Origin: Azophilus sp963663395
GTDB taxonomy: Bacteria; Pseudomonadota; Gammaproteobacteria; Pseudomonadales; Azotimanducaceae
Assembly (NCBI GenBank): GCA_963663395.1
Contig: OY760226.1
Span: forward strand, 4,712,001 to 4,776,000
Direction: 5' to 3'
Length of the DNA stretch: 64,000 nucleotides
Shown: positions 17,139 through 25,660 of the stretch, in pieces
Layout of the letters: each line of letters begins with the position of its first letter
Numbering within the stretch: position 1 is the first letter of the stretch
Notes under the pieces: generated by a model
Told to the model about the DNA's origin: nothing
Seen by the model: only the letters and a program-made list of their open reading frames with translations
Database searches by the model: none
Program-made: the position numbers and the translations under genes

Positions 17139-18463
17139 CACTACTGTCCGGTTAATACTCGAATAAATTCAATTGGTTAGGATTCATGTATTCCTCGGTA
17201 GTGTGCTTTGATTCCAAAAACCCTTTGTTTAACGGGATTTTCTCAAACAAGGTGACGGAAAGAACCTGTAGCAATGTGTAGAGCGAGGCATCCAAGTCCA
17301 GGCGCTTTTTGACGATGGCCACCAAAACGTACACCGTCACGGCGACCCAGATTTGCGTCTTCACGGCGTTCACCGACGTCCCATAGAACTTCTTGATGCG
17401 CAGATGCTGCTTGACCCATTTGAAGAACAACTCGACTTGCCAGCGGGATTTGTACAACTCGCAAATGACCCTCGGCGGTGGACCGAACAGATTGGTCAAG
17501 AAGATGAGCGTCTTTTGCGATTCCGGATCCTTGAAGCGAATGCGGCGCAAATGGTGAGGGAAGTGTTTGCCACTGTAGAAACCCGACAGTGCCACCGTCT
17601 GATCGCAGATGATTCCTTGCGCCCGGTCGCTCGGTGCCGAATAGATCCGGCGCAGATCGGCGTTCGATTTGGCGCGGGTAACGAAGAATGCGCCGGCCTC
17701 GTGAAGTGCGAACAGTCGCTCGAAATCGAGGTAGGCCCGATCCATCACATAAATCGCCGCCGGTTCCGGAATCAACAGATCGAGCACGTTGACATCGTGC
17801 AGTTTGCCGTCGGAAACATGGATAAAACTGGGAATATTGCCACGCAGATCGAGCAGCGTATGCATCTTCACCGCAGCCTTGGTTCTGCGAAACGGCGCCC
17901 ATGGAAACAACGACAGGCAAAGATCGATGGTTGTCGAGTCCAGCGCGTAAACCGTGTTCGACAAGTCCAGGCCCAGATCCTCTTCGGCGTAGAGCTTGCG
18001 TGCTTGTGCCATCAGCCGCTGTGCAAACTCGGCGTAGATCCGCCAGTCCCGGCGCTCGCTGGCGTCGGCGAGGGTGGATCGCCTGACGGGGGCGCGAATG
18101 CCCATGTGGTACAACTTGGCCGACTGGGCCGAGAGCACCGCTTCGATGTCGCGAAGACTTTCGCGGTAGGTCAACTGCGCAAATGCCAGCACGCGGAAGT
18201 GCTCGGTGCAGGCAAGCGTGCGAACACGGTGGTTGCCGTCGTAGCGGTCGACGATTCGGGCAAAGGTCGTCCAAGGCAAAAAATCCATCAACTGCGCGAA
18301 CAGCGTCTTGCCAGTGTACACGGTGTGGCCTCCAGGAACGTGTTCCCGGAAGGTCGCCTGAAAGCACAGCAGCGTTCAAGTCGACACCACCTAAATTCGC
18401 CAAAAAAGTCCTTTTATTCATATAGTTGCGTGAAGACGTGACTCAGTTAACCGGACAGCAGTG
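17139..18463. mobile_element. IS4-family insertion sequence, complete, 1325 bp
   Basis: Ends are 17-bp inverted repeats: left CACTACTGTCCGGTTAA, right (complement) CACTGCTGTCCGGTTAA, one mismatch. A perfect 9-bp target duplication GTCTCGTCT flanks it at 17130-17138 and 18464-18472. It carries a single transposase gene whose stop codon lies inside the left terminal repeat. Size, ends and duplication fit the ISPepr1 group of IS4. The element looks intact and recently inserted. Confidence 0.95.
17152..18321 (-). CDS. IS4-family transposase
   Basis: DDE transposase of the insertion sequence, 389 residues. It has the DUF4372-type N-terminus (LFAQLMDFLPWTTFARIVDRY, RTLACTEHFRVLAFAQLTY) and the DDE domain: first Asp in YALDSTTIDL, second in IYVMDRAYLDFERL, and the Y-(2)-R-(3)-E-(6)-K signature of IS4 in YKSRWQVELFFKWVKQHL. 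No frameshift or internal stop, so it is probably active. The TAA stop overlaps the left terminal repeat. Confidence 0.95.
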   Translation of the reverse strand: MYTGKTLFAQLMDFLPWTTFARIVDRYDGNHRVRTLACTEHFRVLAFAQLTYRESLRDIEAVLSAQSAKLYHMGIRAPVRRSTLADASERRDWRIYAEFAQRLMAQARKLYAEEDLGLDLSNTVYALDSTTIDLCLSLFPWAPFRRTKAAVKMHTLLDLRGNIPSFIHVSDGKLHDVNVLDLLIPEPAAIYVMDRAYLDFERLFALHEAGAFFVTRAKSNADLRRIYSAPSDRAQGIICDQTVALSGFYSGKHFPHHLRRIRFKDPESQKTLIFLTNLFGPPPRVICELYKSRWQVELFFKWVKQHLRIKKFYGTSVNAVKTQIWVAVTVYVLVAIVKKRLDLDASLYTLLQVLSVTLFEKIPLNKGFLESKHTTEEYMNPNQLNLFEY

Positions 18464-18772
18464 GTCTCGTCTATGTGCTGAACGAATCGCGGTTCCCGAT
18501 AGAACTCGTCGTCCGGAGACGTATCGATGCGCTCGAAGAAATTCTCCGGCAGATTGCCCTTGGTCACGTCGTTCATTCGTCTGTCGTTTCGGTATCCGGC
18601 ATGACCGGGGCGACCGGTCGCTCCTCCCTCCCGCGTTCATGCTACCGCGAATGCCGGACTGCCGGCGCACCGACGCTGAATGCCCGTTGCGGAACGCCGC
18701 GAACATTTCGTAAACGTGATTACTTTTTCCGAGGCTGGTAGGCTTCGCGGGATCGGACACGGAGGGGCCCAG

Positions 18773-20413
18773 ATGGCACACGACCTCGTAATTCGCAACG
18801 GCCAGATCGTCGATGGAACGGGCGCGGAACCGCGTCCGGGCGACCTCGCCATCGATGACGGCATCATCAGCGCGCTCGGCAGGGTGGAAAACCGGGGCAA
18901 GCACGAGATCGATGCCGAGGGGCTGGCCGTAACGCCGGGCTTCATCGACCTGCACACCCACCTCGATGCCCAGATCGGCTGGGACCCGAGCATGACGCCG
19001 ATAAGCTGGCACGGCGTCACCACCGCGCTCATGGGCAACTGCGGCGTCACCTTCGCGCCGTGCCGGCCCGACGACAACGAACTGCTCGCCGGCATGATGG
19101 AAACCGTCGAGGACATTCCCAAGAACGCCATCCTCACCGGATTGCCCTGGGACTGGGAAGATTACGGGGGCTACCTGGATGCCATCGAGCGCCTGCAGCC
19201 GGCGTTGAACGTGGCCGGTCTGGTAGGTCACTGCGCCGTGCGCTTCTACGTGATGGGCGAGCGGGCGGTCGAGGAGCAGGCAACGCCGGAAGAGCGCAGG
19301 CAGATGGCCGACGTCGTGGCGCATTCCATGGACCGCGGCGCCGTCGGCTTCTCGACCAATCGATTCGAGCCCCACGTGCTGCCCGACGGGCGCTCCGTAC
19401 CGGGCACCTTCGCCGAGCCGGAGGAACTGGTGCAGATCGCCGGCGAAGTGGGGCCGCGCAACGGCCTGCTGCAGGCAGTCGGCGCCAATTTCCATGTACT
19501 CAAGACGCTGGCGCAGACTCCGGGAAGCCGCTTGCTGTACAGCTCCTCGGCGGAAGCCCATCAGGGATCCGGCAAGGCCCGGGCCGAGACGGTCGCGGCG
19601 CTCTGCGAGTACGGGGACGTAACTGCCATCGCCCACGTGCGCGGCTCGGGCGTGCTGTTCGGCCTGCAATCCGTGCTGCCGGTACAGGGCGGCGCCTGGG
19701 ACGCGTTGCGTGGGCGGGACTTCGCCGGGCGCCTGGAGAGCATTCGCGATGCGGCAACGCGCGCAACGCTCGTCGAGGAAGCCAGGCAAGCGAAGCTGCG
19801 TTTTTCCCTGGCCGACGCCTTCTATCTCGGCGATGGAGAAACGCCGGAGTACACGGCCCCGGCAGACGAGAACCTGGAGGCCCAGGCCGCGGCGGCAGGA
19901 GAGCACTGGGCGGAGACCTTCCTGCGCCTCGCCCTGGAAACCGACGGCCGCGCGCTGTTCAACCTGCGTGCGTTCAGCCCCAACCTCAAGGAACTCGGCG
20001 ACATGATCCTGAGCCCGAACGTCTTCCCGAGCCTGGGTGACGCCGGGGCACACGTCTCGCAGATCATGGACGGCGGCTGGTCTACCTTCATCCTGTCCTA
20101 CTGGGTGCGCGAAGCCGGGCTGTACAGCCTGGGCGAAGGCATCCGCCGCCTGACCTCCGGGCCGGCGCGGGTGATCGGCCTGAAGGATCGCGGAACCCTC
20201 AAGCCCGGTATGCGTGCCGACGTCAACGTCTTCGACCCGGCAGGCGTCGCGGAACGGCAACCCGTACTGGTGCACGACTTCCCCGGCGGCGCACCGCGCT
20301 TTATCCAGAAATCGACGGGCTACAAGGCCACCATCGTCAACGGCGCGGTCACGGTCGCGGACGGCGAACACACCGGCACGCGGGCCGGCAAGGTTCTGCG
20401 GCACGCCGGCTAG
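18773..20413 (+). CDS. N-acyl-D-amino-acid deacylase (D-aminoacylase-like amidohydrolase)
   Basis: Zinc hydrolase of the D-aminoacylase family, 546 residues. Evidence is the N-terminal strand MAHDLVIRNGQIVDGTG, metal motif VTPGFIDLHTHLDAQ, the Cys-containing loop MGNCGVTFAPC, VAHSMDRGAVGFSTNRFE, and the C-terminal LGDAGAHVSQIMDGG and KPGMRADVNVFDP. ATG 18773 has GGAGG about seven bases upstream, better than the longer frame from 18680. It is cytoplasmic (no signal peptide). The natural substrate may not be an N-acyl-D-amino acid; this family is annotated broadly. The next gene is a SnoaL-like protein 209 bp downstream on the same strand. Confidence 0.88.
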   Translation: MAHDLVIRNGQIVDGTGAEPRPGDLAIDDGIISALGRVENRGKHEIDAEGLAVTPGFIDLHTHLDAQIGWDPSMTPISWHGVTTALMGNCGVTFAPCRPDDNELLAGMMETVEDIPKNAILTGLPWDWEDYGGYLDAIERLQPALNVAGLVGHCAVRFYVMGERAVEEQATPEERRQMADVVAHSMDRGAVGFSTNRFEPHVLPDGRSVPGTFAEPEELVQIAGEVGPRNGLLQAVGANFHVLKTLAQTPGSRLLYSSSAEAHQGSGKARAETVAALCEYGDVTAIAHVRGSGVLFGLQSVLPVQGGAWDALRGRDFAGRLESIRDAATRATLVEEARQAKLRFSLADAFYLGDGETPEYTAPADENLEAQAAAAGEHWAETFLRLALETDGRALFNLRAFSPNLKELGDMILSPNVFPSLGDAGAHVSQIMDGGWSTFILSYWVREAGLYSLGEGIRRLTSGPARVIGLKDRGTLKPGMRADVNVFDPAGVAERQPVLVHDFPGGAPRFIQKSTGYKATIVNGAVTVADGEHTGTRAGKVLRHAG

Positions 20414-20622
20414 CGAACCAACTGCCGGTTTCGATCGAGGCGATCGGTCGCCATCAGTGGCCCGGCCGGGAGGCACCGGGTATATCGGTGAAACGGGCTG
20501 TTCGCATCGTCGGACTCCCGTTGGCCATCCCTCTCGCCGATGCTGCATCCAGAGCGGCGGGCGCCGTTGCGTAACGACCGGGGCGATGAGTGACACCCTG
20601 TTTCACCAAGGAGGAGAATCGC

Positions 20623-21159
20623 ATGAATCAGGAAGTACAAGCCCTGCAGGCCCGGGTGGCGCGGCTGGAGGCCAAGGAAGCGGTGCAGAGCGCGTTCAAT
20701 CGATACCTCTATTGCCTGGACACGGGGTTCGGTGACGATATCGTCGATTGCTACACGGAAGACGCGATTCTCGATGTGCCCAACTTTCCGGAAGCGGGCG
20801 GCCAGGACCTGCATTTCGAGGGACGCGCGGAGATCGAGCCCCTGTATGCACCCTACGGCAAGGGTCCCAAGGGAATCCGCGGCGGGCATCACTCGGCAAA
20901 TCTGGCCATCAACGTTGCGCACGACCTGAAGTCCGCCGAGGTAACCGCCTACTTCATGACCAGTACCCCCAACGGCGTACAGGGCGGACGCTATGAAGGC
21001 GTGATGCGCCCGGGCAACGACGGCCAGTGGCGCTGGCAGACGCTGTCCATCACCAGCGCCTGGGGTTGGAAGGCAACGGAATTCGAGACGGTGTCCGAAC
21101 CGGTCGGCCTGGAGTATTCGCCGTTCGGCGGACGTCACGCCGCGTACACCACGCCGTAG
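20623..21159 (+). CDS. SnoaL-like (NTF2-fold) protein
   Basis: A 178-residue cone-fold protein: a short coiled start (VQALQARVARLEAKEAV), the helix-strand pattern SAFNRYLYCLDTGFGDDIVDCYTEDAILDVP, then GGHHSANLAINV and RWQTLSITSAWGWKATEFE. These are features of SnoaL_4 proteins (ketosteroid isomerase-like or dehydratase-like). AGGAGGA lies seven bases before ATG 20623. It converges with the CmcJ-like gene. Activity not predictable; members are often found in steroid or aromatic catabolic clusters. Confidence 0.8.
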   Translation: MNQEVQALQARVARLEAKEAVQSAFNRYLYCLDTGFGDDIVDCYTEDAILDVPNFPEAGGQDLHFEGRAEIEPLYAPYGKGPKGIRGGHHSANLAINVAHDLKSAEVTAYFMTSTPNGVQGGRYEGVMRPGNDGQWRWQTLSITSAWGWKATEFETVSEPVGLEYSPFGGRHAAYTTP

Positions 21160-21225
21160 AGGCCGACCCGGGACGCATGCCGGGCAACCGGGACGCAGTT
21201 CCCGAGCTACACCACGGTTGCCTGC

Positions 21226-21244
21226 GCTCGCCGGCTCGGCGAGC
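21226..21244. terminator. Hairpin between convergent genes, possible bidirectional terminator
   Basis: Perfect 8-bp stem GCTCGCCG/CGGCGAGC with a three-base loop, placed between the ends of the SnoaL-like gene (+) and the CmcJ-like gene (-). No T-run follows on either strand, so function as an intrinsic terminator is uncertain. Confidence 0.4.
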
Positions 21245-21267
21245 CCGGCACAAGACGGGCTGCAGCG

Positions 21268-22113
21268 CTAACAGAAACAGAGCACCCGCAGTTCGATGCT
21301 GCGGCGCGGTTCGCCTCTTGGGTTCGGGTGCGCGAATGACGCGTGCGGGCATGTCCTGCCGATCACGCCCTCGGAATCGAACGACTTGATGACCAGCACG
21401 TCATCCGGCGTCATGCCGGGGTAGTAGTACCAACGCTGGCGGTCGGATGCGCTGACGCTGAAGGTTTCTATGCCGATGTCGTGCCAACTGTAGTTGGCCG
21501 CGGCGTAGCCATAGACAACGGTCTCCCGGAGGTCTTCGAGGCGCACCGTGCGCGCATCGCACACGGCCAGGGGGAAGTCGTCGACGGACGGGCTGAGCGG
21601 ACGCCAGAAGTTGAGCGCGTACACGCGACCCGCACCCTCGGGAACGCGTTGACCATGCTTTGCCAGGTACTTCTCCCAGGTCGTGTTGTCGGTGTAGTCC
21701 ATGTGCACGTTGCCGATGTAACCGCCACCGCGCTCGACGCCGGTTTTTCTCTGCGTACCGTCCGTGCCGCCGCCGGTGTACTGCAGGCCGGGTTCACGAA
21801 TCAGGTGGTCGTAGGTGAATGTCGTACGGGCGCCCGTCAATTGCCGCGCGATCGACCTGCATTCGCCGTAATAGGTACTCATCACCTCGTCGCAATCGTA
21901 GAAATCGGCGACGGCGCTGGGGCTTCGAACCAGCTCGAAACCGCTGGTGTGCAAACCCAGGCCGGCGTGCCCGTGGGCGTTTGTCACCGCCACATCGGTG
22001 GCGTCCAGGCCACCGAATCCGTCGGAATTCGTGCGCAGGTCCACGTGGGTCACGGCACCCCCGGTCAGCGAAGCGGGCAGGAAGTGCATTTGTGCGGTGA
22101 CGGTATCGTTCAT
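21268..22113 (-). CDS. CmcJ/NvfI-family oxidoreductase-like protein
   Basis: A 281-residue protein resembling CmcJ of cephamycin synthesis and the non-heme-iron-like NvfI family. Visible features are YYGECRSIARQLTGA, TFTYDHLIRE, GYIGNVHMDYTDNTTWEKY (His-x-Asp pair as in iron-binding sites), VYALNFWRPLSP, and WYYYPGMTPDDVLVIKSFDS. Start ATG 22113 overlaps the TAA stop of the upstream SnoaL-like gene by one base (TAATG), so the two are translationally coupled. The coupling suggests both act on the same small molecule. Reaction unknown. Confidence 0.75.
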   Translation of the reverse strand: MNDTVTAQMHFLPASLTGGAVTHVDLRTNSDGFGGLDATDVAVTNAHGHAGLGLHTSGFELVRSPSAVADFYDCDEVMSTYYGECRSIARQLTGARTTFTYDHLIREPGLQYTGGGTDGTQRKTGVERGGGYIGNVHMDYTDNTTWEKYLAKHGQRVPEGAGRVYALNFWRPLSPSVDDFPLAVCDARTVRLEDLRETVVYGYAAANYSWHDIGIETFSVSASDRQRWYYYPGMTPDDVLVIKSFDSEGVIGRTCPHASFAHPNPRGEPRRSIELRVLCFC

Positions 22114-22583
22114 TACCGTTTCAGCAGGTGGGGCAGATTTGCCCATCCCGCTTCGTGCGTCGTGTAGAAACGGCTCTTCAGGTTTACGCGGCGAAACGCC
22201 CAGTCGCCGTCGGTGCAGACAAGATCGTCTTCGTAGCGCGCAGCGAGCCAGACCGCCTGGTTGGTCTTTTTCACCGTGGCGGTCTGCAGCAGGTACCAGT
22301 GGCCGCGGGCGCCCGTTGCGTCGTCATTCACGTCAACGGCCGAGTTGGTGACGTGATGGATCGCGAAAGACATGATATCGGGCATGTTGCTGAAGAACCG
22401 GTGCAGGGCATCACGCCCTTCGAAGACGCCCATTTCGCCGCCGTCCCAGATGCCGTCCTCCGTGAACAGGCTGCAGAGTTCATCGGCGGGGTATCCCTGA
22501 TCGCACAGGTCGCAGTAACGGGCTTTCAGAAGCCGGATCTGCTCGGCGGCTTCCACTCGCCGGAGCCGGGATTCGATACTCAT
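22113..22583 (-). CDS. SnoaL-like (NTF2-fold) protein, coupled to CmcJ-like gene
   Basis: A 156-residue NTF2-fold protein starting MSIESRLRRVEAAEQIR, with RYCDLCDQGYPADELCSLFTEDGIWDGG, FFSNMPDIMSFAIHHVTNSAV and RGHWYLLQTATVK. ATG 22583 is preferred to the longer frame from 22679, which has no family match. It is distantly like the protein at 20623, so the locus carries two SnoaL-fold genes flanking a CmcJ-like enzyme. Stop overlaps the next start. Confidence 0.8.
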   Translation of the reverse strand: MSIESRLRRVEAAEQIRLLKARYCDLCDQGYPADELCSLFTEDGIWDGGEMGVFEGRDALHRFFSNMPDIMSFAIHHVTNSAVDVNDDATGARGHWYLLQTATVKKTNQAVWLAARYEDDLVCTDGDWAFRRVNLKSRFYTTHEAGWANLPHLLKR

Positions 22584-22655
22584 GGGCTTTCGTCTCGGGA
22601 GCCATTTGCCATTCGGCGGAGCATGCCAGCAAAAAGACTGTCCGTCATTCCGCTT

Positions 22656-22721
22656 TAGCCCGACCCCGTCATGAATCAACTACTGCGGCCGTCAACAGCA
22701 GCGAAATCACCGTTCGGGCTA
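22656..22721. mobile_element. MITE-like element, copy 2 (short form)
   Basis: A 66-bp relative of the element at 6169. Left end TAGCCCGACC, right end complement TAGCCCGAAC, with the shared interior ACTACTGCGGCCGTCAA and AGCAGCGAAATCAC. Compared with copy 1 it lacks ~130 bases, so one is an internally deleted or expanded form. Its right end supplies the TAG stop codon of the DUF2332 gene (22719-22721). Confidence 0.6.
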
Positions 22722-23774
22722 TACCTGTTCCAATCGCCAGTCGATCCACCACCCGTGTGCCGAGACGTCCGCCAGGATCTCCGTCTCGCGGGTTCCTTCG
22801 CGGTAGCGAGTGACGGAGAGCTGCGGGCTCCATCCCTCCATCGCAATCTGCCAGACGGGCCTGGCCGCGCTGGCCGCCGCAAGCGTGTCGGCGATGCGTC
22901 TGCGGCTGTCCCGGGGAAACTGATAGAAGGCGATGGTCGAGTAGACGACCAGGGCGTGCTCACGGGGGACGGACTCGACCAGGTCCGGCAGGAGTTCGGC
23001 AGCATCGCCCGCGTGCATGCGGATCGGGCTTGCTTCGAGTTCCGCCGCCGCATCCATCAACTGTTGGTGACGCTCGACGTGTTCGGGCCAGATCAGGGCG
23101 CGCAGCCATAGCATCTGGTCGGGATTGGCGGGATCCACCGGATCGATATCGATGCCGTCGCGGCTGGCAACCGGGATGGCGGTGGGCAACGGCGGTAACC
23201 CGGCTGAACCGCGCAGCTCCGCTTCCAGCCTGATCCGGGCCCGCCGCGGCCCCCATCGAAGTATTTCATTCCCATCCCGTCGGTAGCTGTAGGCGTAACG
23301 GTCGAAGTTGAGGTTCAGCCCCGCGCTCGCGCCCATGTCGATCAGCGCCAGGGGCAAGGACGATTCACCGCGAACCAGCGCGAAGGCAGGCAGAAGGCAG
23401 GTGCAGCGCCTGACGACGTTCGTCTGTGTGCGGCGGGTAGCGACCAGTTCGACAATGCGTTCCCGGTGGCCAAGGCAGAAATCGCGAAAGCGGGGAAACG
23501 CCGGGCCCGGCAGACTCTCACTGCCCGCGATGACCGGGTAGTGCCCGGCAAGGGGATGGTCGAGTCCGCTCAACAGCAGGTACTGAACGGCGGCGAAAAG
23601 CATGTTGGGAGGGGGTTGTTCCGGCATCGAATGCGCGGCGAGCTCGAGCAACTCACCGTCGGCGGCGACGCCCTCGGCGAGTTCCGCATACATGGGCGAA
23701 TCGAGATCCGGCGCTTCCACCCGCGCAAAGCGCTGGAACCTCGCGCGGATGGCGGCGAGTCGTTCGGATTGCAT
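22719..23774 (-). CDS. DUF2332 family protein
   Basis: A 351-residue protein starting MQSERLAAIRARFQRFAR. It matches the DUF2332 pattern: PPPNMLFAAVQYLLL, HPLAGHYP, FRDFCLGHRERIVELVATRRTQTNVVRRC, LPLALIDMGASAGLNLNFDRY and ALVVYSTIAFYQFP. The segment LIDMGASAGLNL looks like a methyltransferase motif I, and the family is suspected to have a Rossmann-like fold; no function is known. ATG 23774 is used as it matches the family start. Its TAG stop is formed at the border of the MITE-like element. Confidence 0.85.
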   Translation of the reverse strand: MQSERLAAIRARFQRFARVEAPDLDSPMYAELAEGVAADGELLELAAHSMPEQPPPNMLFAAVQYLLLSGLDHPLAGHYPVIAGSESLPGPAFPRFRDFCLGHRERIVELVATRRTQTNVVRRCTCLLPAFALVRGESSLPLALIDMGASAGLNLNFDRYAYSYRRDGNEILRWGPRRARIRLEAELRGSAGLPPLPTAIPVASRDGIDIDPVDPANPDQMLWLRALIWPEHVERHQQLMDAAAELEASPIRMHAGDAAELLPDLVESVPREHALVVYSTIAFYQFPRDSRRRIADTLAAASAARPVWQIAMEGWSPQLSVTRYREGTRETEILADVSAHGWWIDWRLEQV

Positions 23775-23945
23775 GTAGCGCGGCCCGCGTCTTTCGTCAG
23801 CAGACAGAACAATAACCCTTGGCCGCCCGAAAATCGCCGGTAGGCCCGCGCCCTTGACCGCCAACCGCCGAACCTGCAACGTATTGGCCCCTACCGAGGC
23901 GATGGGCTGACAGTCGATCGACCGGATCGGTCGAACTGGAAATCC

Positions 23946-25367
23946 ATGATGCCCGACAACGACAGCGCACCCATCGAACCGGTATCGCCCGAGAGGGAGA
24001 CGACCGCCGGCGGTGCATACGCCTGGTACGTCGTCGGCGTCCTGATGTTCGCCTACATCGTCGCCATCGTCGACCGGCAGATATTGAGCCTCCTGGTCGA
24101 GCCGATAAAGCGTGATCTCGGGGTGTCCGATACACAGATCGGCCTGCTCGCCGGATTTGCGTTCGTCGTCTTCTATTCGATTCTCGGGGTGCCGATCGCA
24201 AGGCTCGCCGACCGGAAGAATCGAACAGCGATCATTTCCATCGGCATCGTCATCTGGAGCCTCATGACGGCGGCCTGCGGGCTGGCGAAAACCTACATGC
24301 AGCTTTTCCTGATGCGCGTGGGGGTCGGTGTCGGAGAAGCAACCCTTTCACCGGCCGCCTACTCGATCATGGCCGACTATTTTCCGCCCAGGAAACTGGC
24401 GCGGGCCATCGGCGTTTACGCCATGGGCCTGTACGCGGGCTCCGGCCTTGCGTTGCTGGCCGGCAGCGCGGTGGTCGCCATGCTCAGCGGCCCCGGCATG
24501 CTCGACCTGCCCGTCATCGGGGAAATGCGCCGCTGGCAGATGACGTTCATCGTTGTCGCCATACCCGGATTTGTCGTCCTGGCGCTGATGATGACCGTCC
24601 GCGAGCCACCGCGCCGGCAGTTCGCCTACGACGGCTCACACAAGACCGTGGAGGCGGAAGCGGTTCCGTTCAGCGAGATCCGGGATTTTTTCCGCGACAA
24701 CCGCCGCCTCATCGTCGCCCACTTCGGCGGATTCCTGATGATCGGCACGGTGATCAGCGCATTCCTCATCTGGGTGCCGGAATTCCTGCGGCGCACCTAC
24801 GATTACACCATTGCCGAGGCCGGCGCGATCTACGGTTTCGCCCTGTTGATATTCGGAACCGCCGGGCCCTATTTCGGCGGCTGGTTCGCGGAGTGGCTCG
24901 CCAAGCGCGGCTACCGGGACGCCGAAATGCGGGCGGCGGCCATCTGTGGGGCGATCATGATTCCGATCTCCATTCTTGCGCCCCTTGCGCCGGAGCGGAT
25001 CTCCGGCATGGTCATGGTGGCACTGCTCAGTTTCATACTGGCTTCCTCACAGGGCCTGCCGCCCACCATCATGCAACTCATCGCCCCCAACCGCATGCGG
25101 GCGCAGTTTACGGCGCTTTTCATGCTGGTTGCCGTGCTGGCCGGGTTTTCCCTCGGCCCCGCCTTTACGGCAATGATCACCGACTACGTCTTCGGCTACG
25201 AGGAAGCGCTGCCCTATTCGCTGGCGATCGTCAGCGCCGCGTTAACGCCGATCGGCGTCGCGCTGCTCGTATACGGCCTGAAGCCCTACCGTGAGCGTCT
25301 TGCACAGCAACAGGAAGCCGTCGCAAGCGCCGGGTCAGGGGAGGCCCTTCAATCTCGTTCGCAGTGA
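23946..25367 (+). CDS. MFS transporter (spinster-like)
   Basis: A 473-residue inner-membrane transporter with about 12 helices. The N-terminal half has YIVAIVDRQILSLLVEPIK, LGVSDTQIGLLAGFAFVVFYSILGVPIARLADR (the MFS loop 2-3 motif) and RVGVGVGEATLSPAAYSIMADYFPP. These are hallmarks of the spinster-like group common in catabolic clusters of proteobacteria. Closely similar in its N-terminal half to the transporter at 42499. Substrate not predictable. Two tandem ATG codons are possible starts. Confidence 0.9.
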   Translation: MMPDNDSAPIEPVSPERETTAGGAYAWYVVGVLMFAYIVAIVDRQILSLLVEPIKRDLGVSDTQIGLLAGFAFVVFYSILGVPIARLADRKNRTAIISIGIVIWSLMTAACGLAKTYMQLFLMRVGVGVGEATLSPAAYSIMADYFPPRKLARAIGVYAMGLYAGSGLALLAGSAVVAMLSGPGMLDLPVIGEMRRWQMTFIVVAIPGFVVLALMMTVREPPRRQFAYDGSHKTVEAEAVPFSEIRDFFRDNRRLIVAHFGGFLMIGTVISAFLIWVPEFLRRTYDYTIAEAGAIYGFALLIFGTAGPYFGGWFAEWLAKRGYRDAEMRAAAICGAIMIPISILAPLAPERISGMVMVALLSFILASSQGLPPTIMQLIAPNRMRAQFTALFMLVAVLAGFSLGPAFTAMITDYVFGYEEALPYSLAIVSAALTPIGVALLVYGLKPYRERLAQQQEAVASAGSGEALQSRSQ

Positions 25368-25591
25368 GGTCATCCGGATCGGTGCCGTCGCAGTTGTCGA
25401 GGTGAACGGGACCCACGTCTGTGAGTTCCCCGGTTTCGTGGATCGCGCCCCAGGTGCCAGCGATGATGTTCAGACGCGCGCGGCAGCCCGTCATCGACGG
25501 CTTCCTGGAAGGGCTTGCCGATGAACGGCGAGAACATCCCGTCTTCCCTGCCTGACGTCTCGATGGTTTCCTCGCGGCGGTACCAGGCCAT
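25368..25591 (-). pseudogene. Possible remnant of a small frameshifted gene
   Basis: Between the MFS gene and the PDZ gene, two minus-strand frames carry protein-like sequence that would join if one frame shift near 25475-25495 is allowed. The first part starts MAWYRREETIETSGREDG and includes FSPFIGKPFQEAVDDG. The second reads NIIAGTWGAIHETGELTDVG and DNCDGTDPDDLTANEIEG. Composition looks like real protein, but I recognise no family. It may be a decayed gene or chance. Confidence 0.3.
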
Positions 25592-25660
25592 GCCCTCAAC
25601 GCGATGTCTCTCTGCCGGGCAGGTCCGTGGGTCGTCGCCAGTGTCTTGCAGGGGCTCCGG

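Larger units (their letters stand above)
16610..18576 (-). pseudogene. SAM-dependent methyltransferase, split by an IS4-family insertion
   Basis: Two parts, 18473-18576 plus 16610-17138, join in frame when the insertion and one copy of the 9-bp duplication are removed, giving 210 residues from ATG 18576 (MNDVTKGNLPENFFERI). The joined protein has VLDLMSSWVSHYP, the Asp/Asn-rich strand VHDLNREPELPF, VSVQYLVRPVETM and LRPGGRLGIAVSHRMFP. This is a class I Rossmann methyltransferase of the UbiE-like kind. The element interrupts the codon run at residues Asp-Glu-Thr. Apart from the insertion it is intact, so inactivation looks recent. It lies directly upstream of the first selenoprotein gene (107 bp), possibly one unit before insertion. 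Substrate unknown. Confidence 0.85.

Noticed and set aside
18443..20596. Open frame of 717 codons on the - strand opposite the deacylase
   Set aside because: Shadow of the deacylase gene, with no recognisable motifs and no ribosome site.
21268..21276. Possible further selenoprotein at the C-terminus of the CmcJ-like protein (ends Cys-Phe-Cys)
   Set aside because: The stop is TAG, not TGA, and no conserved continuation follows.
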